Below, one piece after another: positions 1-5,530 of a DNA stretch of 5,530 bases. The notes below the pieces were generated by a model. The model ran no database searches, had not been told where the DNA came from, and saw nothing but the letters and a program-made list of their open reading frames with translations. The stretch is from contig JACDBM010000087.1 in the NCBI GenBank assembly GCA_013694945.1, positions 1-5,530 of the forward strand, written 5' to 3'. Numbering within the stretch: position 1 is the stretch's first letter; each line of letters opens with the position of its first letter. Source of the DNA: Chthoniobacterales bacterium (GTDB lineage Bacteria; Verrucomicrobiota; Verrucomicrobiia; Chthoniobacterales; UBA10450). Position numbers and translations under genes: made by a program.

Positions 1-483
1 GTAAGCAGCGCCGGTGATTTGTGGCACGGCTTCAGCGTTCTGATCTCCCGCATTATAGTGCAGCTGGCCGCCAGACGTAGCTACACTGGTGATCGGGTCG
101 ACCCGGAAAAAGCGATCCCCGCCGGTAGCCACGCGGATTCGATCGCCGACAGGATTGAAATCGAAACCATAATCGAACCCACCGGTTATGCCTGTCGCTC
201 CAACGAGCGAGGCGCCACCCGTCCCAGGGTTGATAACGTAGAGATTGTTGTTGCCGCTCAAGCCGTAGAGCTGTCCGGTAGCCGGACGGAAGTCGATATT
301 CAGGATGGCGTCGTTGCCATGGGTGTTAATCGCGGTTCGGCTGAGGATCGCAGCCGGCGCGATGCTATCGAATGTCAGCAGCTCGTTGTTCCCGTTCACG
401 GCGTAGATCAATTCGGCGCGAGTCGGTGCGACGAAGGCGAGGGTGGTAAGACTAGCGAAGATTGTTAGACGTAGTTTATGCAT
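1..483 (-). CDS. Exported DUF4394 domain protein, N-terminal 161 residues (partial at the window edge)
   Basis: Reading the minus strand from the ATG at 483 gives 161 codons without a stop, in frame to base 1, so the gene continues beyond the left edge. Residues 1-23 look like a Sec signal peptide: basic start (MHKLRL), hydrophobic core, and T-R-A before Glu24. The mature part shows the DUF4394 pattern: LIYAVNGNNELLTFD near 25-39, LYGLSGNNNLYVINPGTGG near 72-90, the hallmark DFNPVGDRIRV at 108-118, then FRVDP and GGQLHYNAGDQN. Such proteins are predicted beta-propeller-like repeats that are exported; their biochemical role is not established. A full-length member is usually around 250 residues, so roughly 60% is present, and a C-terminal sorting tail, if any, is out of view. 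No good Shine-Dalgarno precedes the ATG; the only AGGAG (516-520) is 32 bases upstream, too far. The start is chosen because it gives a complete signal peptide. The family call is firm; the function is unknown. Confidence 0.85.
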   Translation of the reverse strand, partial: MHKLRLTIFASLTTLAFVAPTRAELIYAVNGNNELLTFDSIAPAAILSRTAINTHGNDAILNIDFRPATGQLYGLSGNNNLYVINPGTGGASLVGATGITGGFDYGFDFNPVGDRIRVATGGDRFFRVDPITSVATSGGQLHYNAGDQNAEAVPQITGAAY

Positions 484-520
484 GGGTGGGTTCTGTGGTT
501 TTTTATCTCGCAGAACTCCT

Positions 521-552
521 AATCCGCGGTTGTGACGGACTGATGGCGGATT
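521..552. repeat. Inverted repeat, 7-bp arms, upstream of the DUF4394 gene
   Basis: AATCCGC (521-527) and GCGGATT (546-552) are perfect reverse complements separated by 18 bases. The element ends 38 bases before the DUF4394 ATG on the minus strand, so in that transcript it could fold as a leader hairpin. Its left arm abuts the isolated AGGAG at 516-520. The function is unknown; a chance 7-bp repeat cannot be excluded. Confidence 0.4.
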
Positions 553-598
553 CGTTACTTTCTTGTTTCTTTTGATTCACGGTTCCTCGCCGCGTACC

Positions 599-624
599 TT
601 TTCGTGAGCACAAGCTCGTGAAAG
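599..624 (+). repeat. Terminator-like hairpin followed by T4 (plus-strand RNA)
   Basis: The arms 599-609 (TTTTCGTGAGC) and 614-624 (GCTCGTGAAAG) enclose the loop ACAA. Read as plus-strand RNA all 11 positions pair, three of them as G-U wobbles; read as minus-strand RNA those three become A-C mismatches. TTTT follows at 625-628. The shape is that of a weak intrinsic terminator or a structured repeat, but no plus-strand gene lies upstream in the window. The same block can be seen as a direct repeat of TCGTGA. Confidence 0.4.
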
Positions 625-634
625 TTTTCGGTTC

Positions 635-649
635 ACCTGATCGTCAGGT
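635..649. repeat. Short palindrome ACCTGA-TCG-TCAGGT
   Basis: Six-base perfect arms around a three-base centre. It sits ten bases after the 599-624 hairpin, so the two may belong to one element. It could be a protein-binding site or part of a folded RNA; the sequence alone does not decide. Confidence 0.35.
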
Positions 650-1323
650 TGCGCGAGCTGCATACTAACCGCTCGATTTCGGCACTGGCTTGCCTGCCGC
701 GGTAGGAGCACGCCGCGACAGCAGCTTAACTCCGCGCCGCCGTTATCCTCCGCCGCCAGTGCGGTGACAAACGTTCAGAATTCCGCGAGCTAAGAAAGGA
801 AGAGCAGACGTCCCCAGACAAATCGCAGCGCAGTCGCGTTCCGTCGAGACGGCAGTGATGCAGATCGATCAAGTGTCTCGGCGCTGTCGTGTCTGAATTT
901 TAAGGCACTTTTGAGGGATCTCGGAAATTGAGCCGAGGGCCGAGCAACATCGGCGCGACGGAAGTCACGAAACTTTCACCGCCCTGCCGCGGGGTTGTGA
1001 CATACGCGTGTTCTCTTCTGCGCATGACGAGGGAGGAATACCTGCGACGCCGTTCGCTGCCGTCCATCGCTGTGCGTCAAACCCCGACGGTGTTCGTCCA
1101 CACGCGATGGCATCGCCGCCTAAGTTTCGAGCGGGCGCGCCGTCAGATTTTTCTACCTCTCAGTCCAACCCCACAACCACGCATCTGCGAAGACCACCAG
1201 GCTACTTAGGCGCAGCTCCGGGAGCGGGGACGGAGTGTCCTCGCGGCGGACCTGAGGCATATGCCCTAGTTGTACGCAGATACGCCGTTCTGCAGCGCGG
1301 TCGGTGCCGTGCTACCTTGCCGC

Positions 1324-1638
1324 CTACTCCCCATTCGGGGGTGCTGTTGGTGCTGAGGCCTTGCCGCCCGCGTGACGTTCATCGCGGCTGACCCCCATCT
1401 TCTGCACGGGATGACCAGCGACGGCCAGAGCCTCCGAGATATGTCTCTGTGAAGTGAGCGTCGGATCGTAACGCACTGAGACCTTGCCGTGGCTGATGTC
1501 GAGTCGAGCGATGCCCGGAAGTTTCCCGATCGCCTCACGCACTTGCATCTCAGCTGAGGAGGAGTGCATGTGACTGGCTTCGATTTCCGCCTCTATGAAA
1601 TCTTCCGCGCCGCTGAGGCCGTCTTCTTTTGAATTCAT
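1324..1638 (-). CDS. HMA-like ferredoxin-fold small protein lacking the CxxC metal site
   Basis: A 104-residue protein. Residues about 12-82 follow the beta-alpha-beta-beta-alpha-beta order of the heavy-metal-associated (HMA) domain: strand FIEAEIEASHM, helix SAEMQVREAIGKLPGI, strands ARLDISHGKVSVRYDPT, helix TSQRHISEALAVAG, strand HPVQKMG. The LPG-I...V-V-YDP...I-EAL...G-PV spacing is typical of the family. HMA proteins bind Cu+, Zn2+ or Hg2+ through GMxCxxC. Here the aligned positions are Ser26 and Ala29, and the protein has no cysteine at all, although the following Val33 is kept. Histidines 23 and 25 lie next to the lost site. Residues 83-104 are a disordered-looking Ala/Pro tail. The ATG at 1638 has no strong Shine-Dalgarno. 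The gene starts 36 bases after the stop of the DksA-like gene, on the same strand, so co-transcription is likely. The fold call is fairly secure; classical metal binding looks unlikely and the role is unknown. Confidence 0.75.
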   Translation of the reverse strand: MNSKEDGLSGAEDFIEAEIEASHMHSSSAEMQVREAIGKLPGIARLDISHGKVSVRYDPTLTSQRHISEALAVAGHPVQKMGVSRDERHAGGKASAPTAPPNGE

Positions 1639-1674
1639 AGCATCGCTTCGATAAAAGTGTAGTTGGTCGCGCGG

Positions 1675-2599
1675 TTACTGCTTCGCCACTTTTGCGCTGG
1701 AAAGCGTACGACGCAGCATCTGATTTTTAAGGCCGAAACGCGGACGTCCGGGACGCATCTCTAAGTACTCGAGTGCGACACTTCTCTGTCCCCGACTGGG
1801 CTCTCTATTGTCTAAGATATCGTCTTCTTCCTCACCCTCTTCCCCGACCTCCAGAAGGGGCGCCACGGACTCCCGCAGTTTAGTCCCCTTACGCTTCTCC
1901 ATTTGCGCTTGGCATTCTACGGTATAACGAGCGAAGGGAATGGCCTCCAGACGGGCGCGAGGGATCGCTTGGCCTGACATTTCGCAAATGCCGTATGCCC
2001 CCCGATTCGAGGCGTTTCAGAGCCTGATCGATCTCGGTGAGCGCATCCTGTCCCTGCGATAATAAACTCAAGGCAAAATCGCGTTCCGAGGCGTCGCTGC
2101 CTGCATCCGCGCGGTCTCCCACAAAAGCGGGCGCTTCGGACCCATTTGCGAGAAGTCGACGATTTGATTGCGCCACGCCAGCGATGGAATCGACCACAAT
2201 GTCTCGCAGCCCGAGCAATTTCTCTTTCTGCGAGCGCGTAAACGCATCCAGCCGGCGCGCTCTGGCGGCCCTGCTCCCGCTGGTCGCGCCTGCCGAAGCT
2301 TTGTGCGCCGGGACTTTTACCGCCAGCGCCGTTTCCGGTGAGGCGGGACAGTAGGCACGGCCACCGACATCTATTGTCAAAAGTTCGGGCGGCCAGCAGC
2401 AGTGACAGACGGCGAACCCGAGTTCGCGCGCGAGGGTAGCTTTCGCGATCCGGAGGTCGCGTTCCATGGCGTTTAAAAACTCCTCAAAAGCACATGAAGC
2501 GCCGCCATTTGCAGCCGACACATTCTCGCGCGCAGCGTGAATCTGTTCGGGCAAGACGGTGAGTGAAAGAAGGGCTGAGTGCAGAGCATCGATGTCCAT
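1675..2599 (-). pseudogene. DksA/TraR-family regulator gene with a one-base frameshift before the zinc finger
   Basis: Two overlapping minus-strand frames together form one DksA/TraR-like protein. The first runs from the start codon at 2599 (an in-frame ATG also exists at 2617) to a stop at 1889. It carries FTRSQKEKLLGLRDIVVDSIAGV and ADAGSDA-x3-RDFALSLLSQ, the coiled-coil part, and EIDQALKRLESG. The second frame ends at 1675 and continues with AYGICEMSGQAIPRARLEAIPFARYTVECQAQ, the zinc-finger part. Removing one base from the C6 run at 1998-2003 joins them into a 307-residue protein. In that numbering the finger is Cys204-x2-Ser207...Cys229-x2-Gln232, so two of the four zinc ligands are missing. 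An acidic run (about 252-260) and a basic C-terminal tail follow. Residues 1-100 are unusual and hold a Cys cluster (C65, C67, C68, C84). DksA-type proteins bind the secondary channel of RNA polymerase. The break may be real decay, an assembly error or slippage. Without correction the product is about 236 residues and lacks the finger. Confidence 0.8.
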
Positions 2600-2606
2600 A
2601 GCTGCA

Positions 2607-2612
2607 CCCTTC
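2607..2612 (-). promoter_or_regulatory. Shine-Dalgarno that favours the 2599 start of the DksA-like gene
   Basis: On the minus strand GAAGGG is followed by seven bases and then the ATG at 2599-2597. The upstream in-frame ATG at 2617-2615 has no comparable site in front of it. This makes the shorter product, beginning MDIDALHSAL, the better choice. Confidence 0.5.
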
Positions 2613-2619
2613 AGCATCT

Positions 2620-2637
2620 CTGTGACAACGCTGTGAC
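2620..2637. repeat. Direct repeat CTGTGAC, 11-base period, upstream of the DksA-like gene
   Basis: CTGTGAC occurs at 2620-2626 and again at 2631-2637, 11 bases apart, about one DNA helical turn. It lies just upstream of the DksA-like start in the divergent spacer. Paired sites on the same DNA face could bind a regulator, but two heptamers alone may be chance. Confidence 0.25.
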
Positions 2638-2696
2638 CGCTTGGTAGCGATTGTGCAAACTCCGCTCGCTAGGATGGCGATCATAGTTGTGGCTCC

Positions 2697-2714
2697 GGTG
2701 AAGTTGATTTCACC
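2697..2714. promoter_or_regulatory. Operator-like palindrome GGTGAA-N6-TTCACC before bioB
   Basis: A perfect six-base inverted repeat with a six-base spacer in the divergent region between the DksA-like gene and bioB. It overlaps the possible -35 element at 2704-2709, as expected of a repressor site. It does not resemble the BirA site (TTGTTAACC...GGTTAACAA), nor the BioR site (TTATMTATAA). The regulator is therefore unknown, and an RNA hairpin is an alternative reading. Confidence 0.35.
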
Positions 2715-2731
2715 TGTTGATTCCATATCTG
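2704..2731 (+). promoter_or_regulatory. Possible sigma-70-type promoter of bioB
   Basis: TTGATT (2704-2709) and TATCTG (2726-2731) are separated by 16 bases. Transcription would begin near 2738, giving a leader of about 30 bases before the ATG at 2769 and excluding the upstream TTG at 2733 as a start. Both hexamers are imperfect matches, so this is only a candidate. Confidence 0.25.
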
Positions 2732-2768
2732 ATTGCGACACGCACTGGTTCCGGTACTCTCGCGACGC

Positions 2769-3752
2769 ATGCATTTCGATCAGCTCCATGCGCTTTATCA
2801 TCAGCCGCTCTTCGATTTGATTTCGCAGAGCCGGCAGATGCATCTGCAGCACTGGCGGGGGGAGCAAATTCAGCGTTGCAGCTTGCTTAGCATTAAGACG
2901 GGCGGGTGCAGCGAGGATTGCAGCTACTGCGCGCAGAGTGCGCATTACTCGACTGGCCTCGAGCGCGAAGACCTACTCCCGATCGAGGACATTCTTTCCG
3001 CCGCGAAACGCGCTCGCGCGCAAGGCGCCACGCGTTTCTGCATGGGCGCCGCCTGGCGGGGCGTACGCGACGGCACACCAAAGTTCGAGCAAGTCCTGAA
3101 TACCGTGCGCGAAGTGAGCCAGCTTGGGATGGAAGTGTGCGTCACGCTCGGACAGATCGGTGTGGCCGAAGCGCACAAACTGCGTCAGTCCGGGGTCACT
3201 GCCTACAATCACAACATCGACACTTCTCCGGAATTTTATCCGGAGATTGTCAGCACCCACACCTTCACGGACCGCCTGAACACCATCGCAGCCGTGCAGC
3301 AAAGTGGTATGTCCGTCTGCTGCGGCGGCATCATCGGTATGGGCGAGTCCGAGGACGACCGCCTCCGCATGCTCGAAGTCCTGAGTAACTTCGATCCGCC
3401 CCCCGAGAGCGTTCCGATCAACTGCCTGATGGCAATGCCCGGCACGCCGCTGAGCGACCGACCGCCGGTCGAAATCTTTGAAATTGTTCGACTGATTGCC
3501 GTGACGCGTCTCGCCCTCCCGAAGGCGCGCGTGCGCCTGGCCGCTGGCCGGACGCGCCTCACCCGCGAAGGACAGGCGCTCTGCTTCTTCGCCGGCGCAA
3601 ACTCTATCTTCTACGGCGAAAAACTTCTCACCGCCGCAAACCCTGCGGCGGACCGCGACCTTCAACTCCTGCGTGAGCTTGGATTGCAAATCGAAGCGGA
3701 TGATGCGCTAGGCCCGCCTTTCCGGTTGACGCCCGCCGCGGCAGCTTTTTAG
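2769..3752 (+). CDS. bioB: Biotin synthase (radical SAM enzyme)
   Basis: BioB catalyses the last step of biotin synthesis in the cytoplasm, inserting sulfur into dethiobiotin using S-adenosylmethionine. The 327-residue protein is full length and collinear with E. coli BioB. The radical-SAM motif C-x3-C-x2-C is at Cys47, Cys51 and Cys54 (GGCSEDCSYCAQ) and binds the [4Fe-4S] cluster. The ligands of the sulfur-donating [2Fe-2S] cluster are present: Cys91 (RFCMGAAW), Cys124 (EVCVTLG), Cys184 (SVCCGGIIGMGE) and an arginine in VRLAAGR (about 256). YNHNIDTSPEFY, ESVPINCLMAMPGTPL and FFAGANSIFYGEKLLT are further family blocks. The frame is open from a TTG at 2733, but the ATG at 2769 matches the usual N-terminus (MHFDQLHALYHQPLFDL) and is preferred; neither start has a good Shine-Dalgarno. 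No bioA, bioD or bioF follows: the next gene is convergent. The gene is divergent from the DksA-like gene. Confidence 0.96.
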   Translation: MHFDQLHALYHQPLFDLISQSRQMHLQHWRGEQIQRCSLLSIKTGGCSEDCSYCAQSAHYSTGLEREDLLPIEDILSAAKRARAQGATRFCMGAAWRGVRDGTPKFEQVLNTVREVSQLGMEVCVTLGQIGVAEAHKLRQSGVTAYNHNIDTSPEFYPEIVSTHTFTDRLNTIAAVQQSGMSVCCGGIIGMGESEDDRLRMLEVLSNFDPPPESVPINCLMAMPGTPLSDRPPVEIFEIVRLIAVTRLALPKARVRLAAGRTRLTREGQALCFFAGANSIFYGEKLLTAANPAADRDLQLLRELGLQIEADDALGPPFRLTPAAAAF

Positions 3753-3846
3753 CCGCTTCGCGCCTCTCACGAGCGCAGGAGTCCTTTACCGCGGGCTCGG
3801 CGCGTTTGACTCCGCAAGAATCCGCGAAGATGAGTTAACCGCCGAG

Positions 3847-3866
3847 GTGCCGCCCTCCAGCGGCAC
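3847..3866. terminator. Stem-loop between convergent genes, possible bidirectional terminator
   Basis: GTGCCGC (3847-3853) and GCGGCAC (3860-3866) form a perfect GC-rich 7-bp stem with a six-base loop. It lies 94 bases after the bioB stop and 47 bases beyond the stop of the response regulator gene on the other strand. The position suits a shared terminator, but neither side carries a T run, so a classical intrinsic terminator is doubtful. Confidence 0.4.
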
Positions 3867-3913
3867 GCTTCACTTCACCTCGAACAAGCAGAAGCGCCAA
3901 GCCGCGAGCGCAG

Positions 3914-5344
3914 TTAAACTTCTTGCCGCACTGCGGGCGCGTCCTGGTTGACCTCTTGCGGGTTCTGTTTCGCAGCGTTCATCTCGTTAATCTTCCGGTG
4001 CAAGGTGCGTCGGCTGATCCCGAGCTTCTTCGCGGCGGCGGTGATGTTCCCGCTGGTGGTAGCAAGCGCTTGCATGATGAGCTTTCGCTCGGTTTCGTGC
4101 AGGTCGAGCGGGCTCGATCTCTCCCCCCATGCCTTCGAAGCCGTGATCCCGCCGGGCAGATTTACAGCGGTGCCCCGCCGCACGGTCATGGGCAGCTCAC
4201 GCAGGGTGATCTTGGGACCGTTTGCCATCACCACGCCATGCTCGATTGCGGTCCGCAGCTCGCGCACATTGCCCGGCCAATGATAGCTGAGCAGCGTGTT
4301 CATGGCATCCGAGGTGAGCTCGAGAAGCGGCTTTTCGTTTGCTTTGCAGAAGTGCCGCAGGAATCCGCGGACGAGCAGTGGAATGTCCTCTTTCCGGTCG
4401 CGCAAAGGCGGCATCGTGATGTGCACGACGTTCATGCGGAAGTAGAGATCGTCCCGGAATTTGCCTTCCTTCACCAGCTCCGCCAGGTCCTTGTTCGTTG
4501 CCGCGATGAGACGCACGTCAGCGCGTAAAAGCTGATTCCCGCCCACCCGCTCAAAGGCACGCTCTTCGCTGATCACGCGGAGCAATTTAACCTGCGTGCT
4601 CTGGTCGATCTCGCCGATTTCGTCCAGAAAGATTGTGCCGCCCTTGGCCTGCTCGAAGCGCCCGATGCGCCGCTCGTGCGCGCCGGTAAACGCGCCTCTT
4701 TCATGGCCAAAAAGTTCGCTTTCGAGCAAAGTCGGCGACAACGCCGCGCAGTGCACCGTGACGAACTTCGCCTTGCTTCGGCGGCTGAGATTGTGAATTG
4801 CATGCGCCGCCAATTCCTTCCCCGTCCCGCTCTCGCCATCGATCAGCACATTGGCCGAGGAGGGCGCGACCTGCCGGATCGTATCGAGCACTTCGTGTAA
4901 GGCGGCGGATTCGCCGATTACATTTTCGAGACCGAAGCGTTCGTCGACCTGCTGGCGGAGGGTTCGATTCTCCTGCTCCATTCGGCGGCTGCCGAGTGCG
5001 CGGGCGAGCAGAATCTCCACCTTATCGAGATTGAGCGGCTTGGTGACGAAATCGTAGGCACCCCGCTTCATCGCTTCGACGGCCGTGTCGACGGAACCGT
5101 AGGCCGTCATCATGATGCAAATCGGAGGGCGGGACATTTTCAGAGCGTGCTCGATCAGCGTCATGCCGTCATCGCCGGCGAGCCGCAGATCCGTGATAAG
5201 CACATCGATCTGATCGCGTTCCAGGACGTCGGCCGCGCTCGCCATATCGGCTGCCACGTAAACGTCGTATTCGTCCTCCAACAGTCGCCGCAGCCCGTCG
5301 CGGGTGTGCTTCTCGTCGTCAACGATAAGGATGGTCGCCTGCAT
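3914..5344 (-). CDS. NtrC-type sigma-54-dependent response regulator
   Basis: A complete 476-residue two-component regulator with three domains. Residues 1-120 are the receiver: acidic pair Asp9-Asp10, phosphoacceptor Asp52 (LITDLRL), Thr80 and Lys102 (TKPLN). Residues about 138-370 are the AAA+ sigma-54-activating domain: Walker A GESGTGKE (170-177), the sigma-54-contacting GAFTGA loop (217-222), Walker B GGTIFLDEIGE (235-245), FRDDLYFR with the arginine finger region (297-303) and WPGNVREL (356-363). Residues about 418-455 are a Fis-type helix-turn-helix (NITAAAKKLGISRRTLHRKI). All key residues are intact, so it should hydrolyse ATP and open sigma-54 promoters once phosphorylated. The C-terminal 20 residues are a polar tail. 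No histidine kinase is in the window. It lies 69 bases after the end of a co-oriented gene. A small inverted repeat (GTCCG, 5352-5356, with CGGAC, 5365-5369) sits just before the ATG, and no clear Shine-Dalgarno is seen. The target genes are unknown. Confidence 0.95.
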   Translation of the reverse strand: MQATILIVDDEKHTRDGLRRLLEDEYDVYVAADMASAADVLERDQIDVLITDLRLAGDDGMTLIEHALKMSRPPICIMMTAYGSVDTAVEAMKRGAYDFVTKPLNLDKVEILLARALGSRRMEQENRTLRQQVDERFGLENVIGESAALHEVLDTIRQVAPSSANVLIDGESGTGKELAAHAIHNLSRRSKAKFVTVHCAALSPTLLESELFGHERGAFTGAHERRIGRFEQAKGGTIFLDEIGEIDQSTQVKLLRVISEERAFERVGGNQLLRADVRLIAATNKDLAELVKEGKFRDDLYFRMNVVHITMPPLRDRKEDIPLLVRGFLRHFCKANEKPLLELTSDAMNTLLSYHWPGNVRELRTAIEHGVVMANGPKITLRELPMTVRRGTAVNLPGGITASKAWGERSSPLDLHETERKLIMQALATTSGNITAAAKKLGISRRTLHRKINEMNAAKQNPQEVNQDAPAVRQEV

Positions 5345-5413
5345 GGAATAGGTCCGACGTGAAGCGGACTGGGCAAGTTCGGCTCAAGCGCCCGATCTCA
5401 CAACGGCTTAGTC

Positions 5414-5530
5414 TTAGTCCTTCTGTCTGGAGAGCATTCCTTCTTCGAAAGTCACCCACGCTGCCACACGCTCGCGCAACCGCTTCGCGCGCGTCGCCTC
5501 TTCCTCCACCGCATTATGCTGCTCGTCTGG
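5414..5530 (-). CDS. C-terminal 38 residues of an upstream gene, possibly sulfatase-like (partial)
   Basis: On the minus strand an open frame enters from the right edge in phase and ends at the TAA at 5414-5416. It encodes 38 residues, beginning PDEQHNAVEEEATRAK, then RLRERVAAWVTF and ending SRQKD. The composition is that of a real protein end: an acidic/basic amphipathic helix with a conserved-looking tryptophan. A D-P-x-E-x-x-N block followed by a helix with LRERLxAW is common at the C-terminus of sulfatases and related alkaline-phosphatase-fold enzymes, which suggests but does not prove that family. The stop codon lies in a tandem GACTAA GACTAA. The response regulator starts 69 bases downstream on the same strand, so the two may share a transcript. 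The segment is too short for a firm identification. Confidence 0.55.
   Translation of the reverse strand, partial: PDEQHNAVEEEATRAKRLRERVAAWVTFEEGMLSRQKD

Larger units (their letters stand above)
484..1323. other. Long non-coding or decayed stretch, no convincing gene
   Basis: About 840 bases between the DUF4394 start and the end of the HMA-like gene. Plus-strand frames open at 928-1209 and 1008-1391, but their translations are rich in Arg, Pro and Ser, show no domain I recognise, and the second runs into the 3' end of the HMA gene. Minus-strand frames are short. The left third holds three inverted repeats (521-552, 599-624, 635-649), listed separately. A ten-base perfect palindrome, GGCATATGCC, lies at 1256-1265. 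A short string resembling the start of sigma-70 region 2 can be read near 1248-1305. The stretch must contain the promoter of the DUF4394 gene, but I could not pick a convincing one. Confidence 0.6.

Noticed and set aside
20..35. TGGCAC at 20-25 as a sigma-54 -24 element
   Set aside because: The matching TTGC-type -12 element is absent at the right spacing, and the site lies inside the DUF4394 coding region.
19..468. Plus-strand open frame of 149 codons at the left edge
   Set aside because: It is the complement of the DUF4394 gene, whose minus-strand translation shows a signal peptide and family motifs.
928..1391. Plus-strand open frames of 93 and 127 codons in the non-coding stretch
   Set aside because: Low-complexity Arg/Pro/Ser composition, no Shine-Dalgarno placed for either start, mutual overlap, and overlap of the longer one with the 3' end of the HMA gene.
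2733..2768. TTG at 2733 as the bioB start
   Set aside because: It adds 12 residues with no BioB similarity and would lie upstream of the transcription start implied by the best promoter candidate; the ATG at 2769 fits the family N-terminus.
2973..3689. Long minus-strand open frame opposite bioB (238 codons)
   Set aside because: It is antisense to a fully conserved bioB, has no recognisable domain, and long antisense frames are expected in GC-rich coding DNA.
3923..4528. Plus-strand open frames opposite the response regulator gene (201 codons and shorter)
   Set aside because: They mirror the codon structure of the conserved regulator on the other strand and show no family motifs.

Overview
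The window holds five protein-coding loci. Four lie on the minus strand and one (bioB) on the plus strand, separated by one long and several short non-coding stretches. The DNA is GC-rich. The best taxonomic hint is the DksA/TraR-type gene: its long N-terminal region, the ADAGSDA-x3-RDFALSLLSQ block and the C-x2-S zinc-finger remnant resemble, from memory, proteins of Verrucomicrobiota (soil Chthoniobacterales-like lineages). A secreted DUF4394 protein and a GAFTGA-type sigma-54 activator fit such an organism. This placement is inference from remembered family sequences, not from a search.

Layout, left to right. (1) 1-483, minus: N-terminal part of an exported DUF4394 protein, running off the left edge. 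(2) 484-1323: about 840 bases with no convincing gene. Three inverted repeats are crowded into 521-649, upstream of the DUF4394 gene, and a short sigma-factor-like peptide string lies near 1248-1305. (3) 1324-1638, minus: a small protein with an HMA (heavy-metal-associated) fold that lacks both metal-binding cysteines. (4) 1675-2599, minus: a DksA/TraR-family gene broken by one extra base in a six-C run, exactly at the junction between coiled coil and zinc finger; only 36 bases separate it from the HMA gene, so the two probably form one transcription unit. (5) 2600-2768: divergent control region with a direct repeat, a GGTGAA-N6-TTCACC palindrome and a possible promoter. (6) 2769-3752, plus: complete biotin synthase, bioB, with no other biotin gene in view. 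(7) 3753-3913: convergent spacer with a strong stem-loop. (8) 3914-5344, minus: complete NtrC-type response regulator (receiver, AAA+ and Fis-type HTH). (9) 5414-5530, minus: the C-terminus of a further gene, perhaps a sulfatase-like protein, 69 bases upstream of the regulator and probably co-oriented with it in an operon.

The genes do not form one obvious pathway. BioB makes biotin from dethiobiotin. The NtrC-type protein would activate sigma-54 promoters in response to a histidine kinase that is not in the window. The DksA-like protein, if functional, would modulate RNA polymerase. No CRISPR array, insertion sequence, tRNA or rRNA was seen. The points most worth a second look are the homopolymer frameshift in the DksA-like gene together with its unusual cysteine pattern, the cysteine-less HMA protein beside it, and the palindrome in front of bioB.
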